A DNA stretch of 64,000 nucleotides, from assembly GCA_018268935.1 (NCBI GenBank), contig JAFDVS010000027.1, positions 1-64,000 on the forward strand. The letters are read 5' to 3'. The position numbers and the translations under genes are program-made. Origin of the DNA: Acidobacteriota bacterium. Its GTDB lineage: Bacteria > Acidobacteriota > Terriglobia > Bryobacterales > Bryobacteraceae. This document shows positions 62,697 to 64,000 of this stretch, in pieces. Numbering within the stretch: position 1 is the stretch's first letter; each line of letters begins with the position of its first letter. The notes beneath the pieces were generated by a model. The model had not been told where the DNA came from. It searched no databases and saw only the letters and a list, made by a program, of their open reading frames with translations.

Positions 62697-63794
62697 ATGC
62701 GACCCATGATGGTTCCTCTTCTGTGGATGGCGCTGCACCTCAACGCACAGGCGCTGCGGCAATACAGCGCGCCGCTCCTCTTGCAGGAATCAGGCAACAC
62801 TTCGGCGGCTGTTAGCATCGGGGACCTCGACGGCGACGGCCGCCCCGATATCTTGCTGTCCACAGGGCGGCATTGGGCAGCGCCGCTCCGGCTCTACCGG
62901 AATAACGGCAAGCGCACATTTGCCGCACCCACCACGATTGGCGCGAAAGGGTACAAAAGCTACGGCATACCACTCGCCGACTTTGATGGCGACGGTCACT
63001 TGGATTTTGCCGTCGGCACCGATCGCAATGACGACAAGCCGGTGTACCGCAACGATGGAAAAGGCGCGTTCTCGCAGTTGACGCTGTTTGGACCCAGCGG
63101 AATGGTGACGCGGAACTTGGCCGTCGCCGATCTGAATGGCGACGGATTCGCCGATATCGTAGCCGCCAACCGTGGCGGAGGAAACCGGCTTTTCCTCAAT
63201 GACGGGAAGGGCCTCTTTGGCGAGGGCAAACCCTACGGCACTCCCGAAGACCACACAGTGACCGTGGCCATCGCCGATGTCAACGGGGACGGGCTCAAAG
63301 ACCTGATCCTGGCCAATCGCGACGGGCAGCAAAGCGCCGTGTATTTCAATAATGGCAAGGCGGAGTTCCGCCGTGGCCCGGCGTTCGGCCCGGCCCAGGC
63401 GGATACCCGCGCCGTGGCTGTCGCCGATCTGAATGGCGATAAGGCTCCGGATATTGTGGCCTCGCATTTGGGCCAAGGCACCCGTATTTATTGGAACCGC
63501 AACGGGCAATTCACTGATTCCCAGCCCTTGGCTACGGTGGGCGCCTACAGCCTGGTCATCGCCGATCTGAACCGGGATGGCAAGCCCGATATCGTACAGG
63601 GAAGCGAAGACGGCCCCAATTTCGTCTATTTCCAAACAGCGGAGAAACAATTCCAGACTGTTGCCTTTGGAGAAGGGAAAGCAACTACGTACGGGCTGGC
63701 CGTCGGGGATCTCGATGGGGACGGGTACCCGGATATCGCGGCGGCGCGGTCGGCCGCACTGAGTGCGGTGTTTTTCAGCAGTCCGGCCCCATAA
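62697..63794 (+). CDS. Exported FG-GAP/VCBS-repeat protein
   Basis: A 365-residue protein with a signal peptide (MRPMMVPLLWMALHLNAQA). Six to seven repeats with calcium loops follow: GDLDGDGRPDILLSTG, ADFDGDGHLDFAVGT, ADLNGDGFADIVAAN, ADVNGDGLKDLILAN, ADLNRDGKPDIVQGS and a last GDLDGDGYPDIAAAR. This makes a full integrin-like propeller. It lies 17 bases after the PL8 gene and may be a surface glycan-binding partner. Confidence 0.9.
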   Translation: MRPMMVPLLWMALHLNAQALRQYSAPLLLQESGNTSAAVSIGDLDGDGRPDILLSTGRHWAAPLRLYRNNGKRTFAAPTTIGAKGYKSYGIPLADFDGDGHLDFAVGTDRNDDKPVYRNDGKGAFSQLTLFGPSGMVTRNLAVADLNGDGFADIVAANRGGGNRLFLNDGKGLFGEGKPYGTPEDHTVTVAIADVNGDGLKDLILANRDGQQSAVYFNNGKAEFRRGPAFGPAQADTRAVAVADLNGDKAPDIVASHLGQGTRIYWNRNGQFTDSQPLATVGAYSLVIADLNRDGKPDIVQGSEDGPNFVYFQTAEKQFQTVAFGEGKATTYGLAVGDLDGDGYPDIAAARSAALSAVFFSSPAP

Positions 63795-63844
63795 ACCTTC
63801 GTGTTCGATTCATCTACGCCGATAAGGGCGATAGAGAACGACTC

Positions 63845-64000
63845 ATGGTCACTACGACAGGGATGCATTTGGAAAAGGTGCTCGAGAACCACAAAGCGTG
63901 GCTCGAAAAACGCTCCGGCGGGGTACGGGCTGACCTCACCGGCTATTCGATGTCCGAATCGCGGCTGGAAGGCGCCGACCTGACCCAGGCGATCCTACGC
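63845..64000 (+). CDS. Pentapeptide-repeat protein, 3' end outside window
   Basis: The frame opens with MVTTTGMHLEKVLENHKAWL and runs into GGVRADLTGYSMSESRLEGADLTQAIL, the start of a pentapeptide-repeat helix (A(D/N)LxX pattern) when the window ends after 52 codons. A second ATG at the seventh codon is possible. Such proteins form a right-handed four-sided helix; role unknown. Confidence 0.75.
   Translation, partial: MVTTTGMHLEKVLENHKAWLEKRSGGVRADLTGYSMSESRLEGADLTQAILR

Overview
The window reads as chromosomal DNA of a high-GC, Gram-negative soil bacterium. I infer an acidobacterium of the Solibacter/Bryobacter type. The reasons are Tat-exported sulfatases and oxidoreductases, many secreted TPR, WD40, kelch and FG-GAP/ASPIC proteins, a PEP-CTERM protein, membrane Ser/Thr kinases with large extracytoplasmic tails, and a complete mre/rod cell-shape operon. 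No rRNA or marker with a species-level signature is present, so this placement is an inference. The genes are densely packed, with many ATGA stop/start overlaps.

Layout. 1-3602: two tandem transmembrane kinases, the first cut by the window edge. 3607-10000: a BNR-repeat sialidase-like protein, a divergent HxlR/SDR pair with a visible operator, a DUF1330 protein, then a DUF4159 - TPR - secreted kinase-fold protein row. 10005-17106: a carbohydrate/sulfate-ester cluster with a beta-propeller protein, two sulfatases and a large glycosidase-like protein. 17100-18500: an ArsR-like regulator and a tandem SRPBCC protein broken by one base. 18559-22479: a PEP-CTERM FG-GAP protein and an ABC exporter whose permease carries a GldG-like tail. 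22564-31327: mreB-mreC-mreD-PBP2-rodA, then an RNase E/G with a very long disordered insert. 31332-33206: an M1 aminopeptidase lipoprotein.

33273-40440 is accessory DNA. An integrative element of about 5.3 kb sits at the 3' end of tRNA-Ser(GGA). It carries a tyrosine integrase, an excisionase-like protein, a Rep_trans-type replication initiator, three unrecognised cargo genes, a serine resolvase and a 43-residue Cys-rich peptide. The tRNA 3' end is repeated exactly at its far border. A third, partial copy lies beyond an intact toxin-antitoxin pair, so that pair sits between two att-like sequences. Remains of at least three more antitoxin or toxin genes follow.

40445-50772: a PDZ/GAF/SpoIIE phosphatase, a WD40 protein, an ECF sigma / anti-sigma / Spy-like set with two mirror-image ECF-type promoters shared with a divergent TPR gene, then glnK-amtB, a frameshifted ceramidase-like gene and another TPR gene. 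50792-63794: a sugar-acid and polysaccharide region with a Gfo/Idh/MocA oxidoreductase, an HpcH/HpaI aldolase, a cyclase-like barrel protein, a kelch protein, a TPR protein, an ASPIC/UnbV protein, a DapA-family aldolase, an enolase-superfamily dehydratase, a 2-hydroxyacid dehydrogenase, a PL8 lyase and an FG-GAP protein. The last four metabolic genes are almost abutting and suggest uptake and breakdown of a uronic-acid polymer. The window ends inside a pentapeptide-repeat gene.
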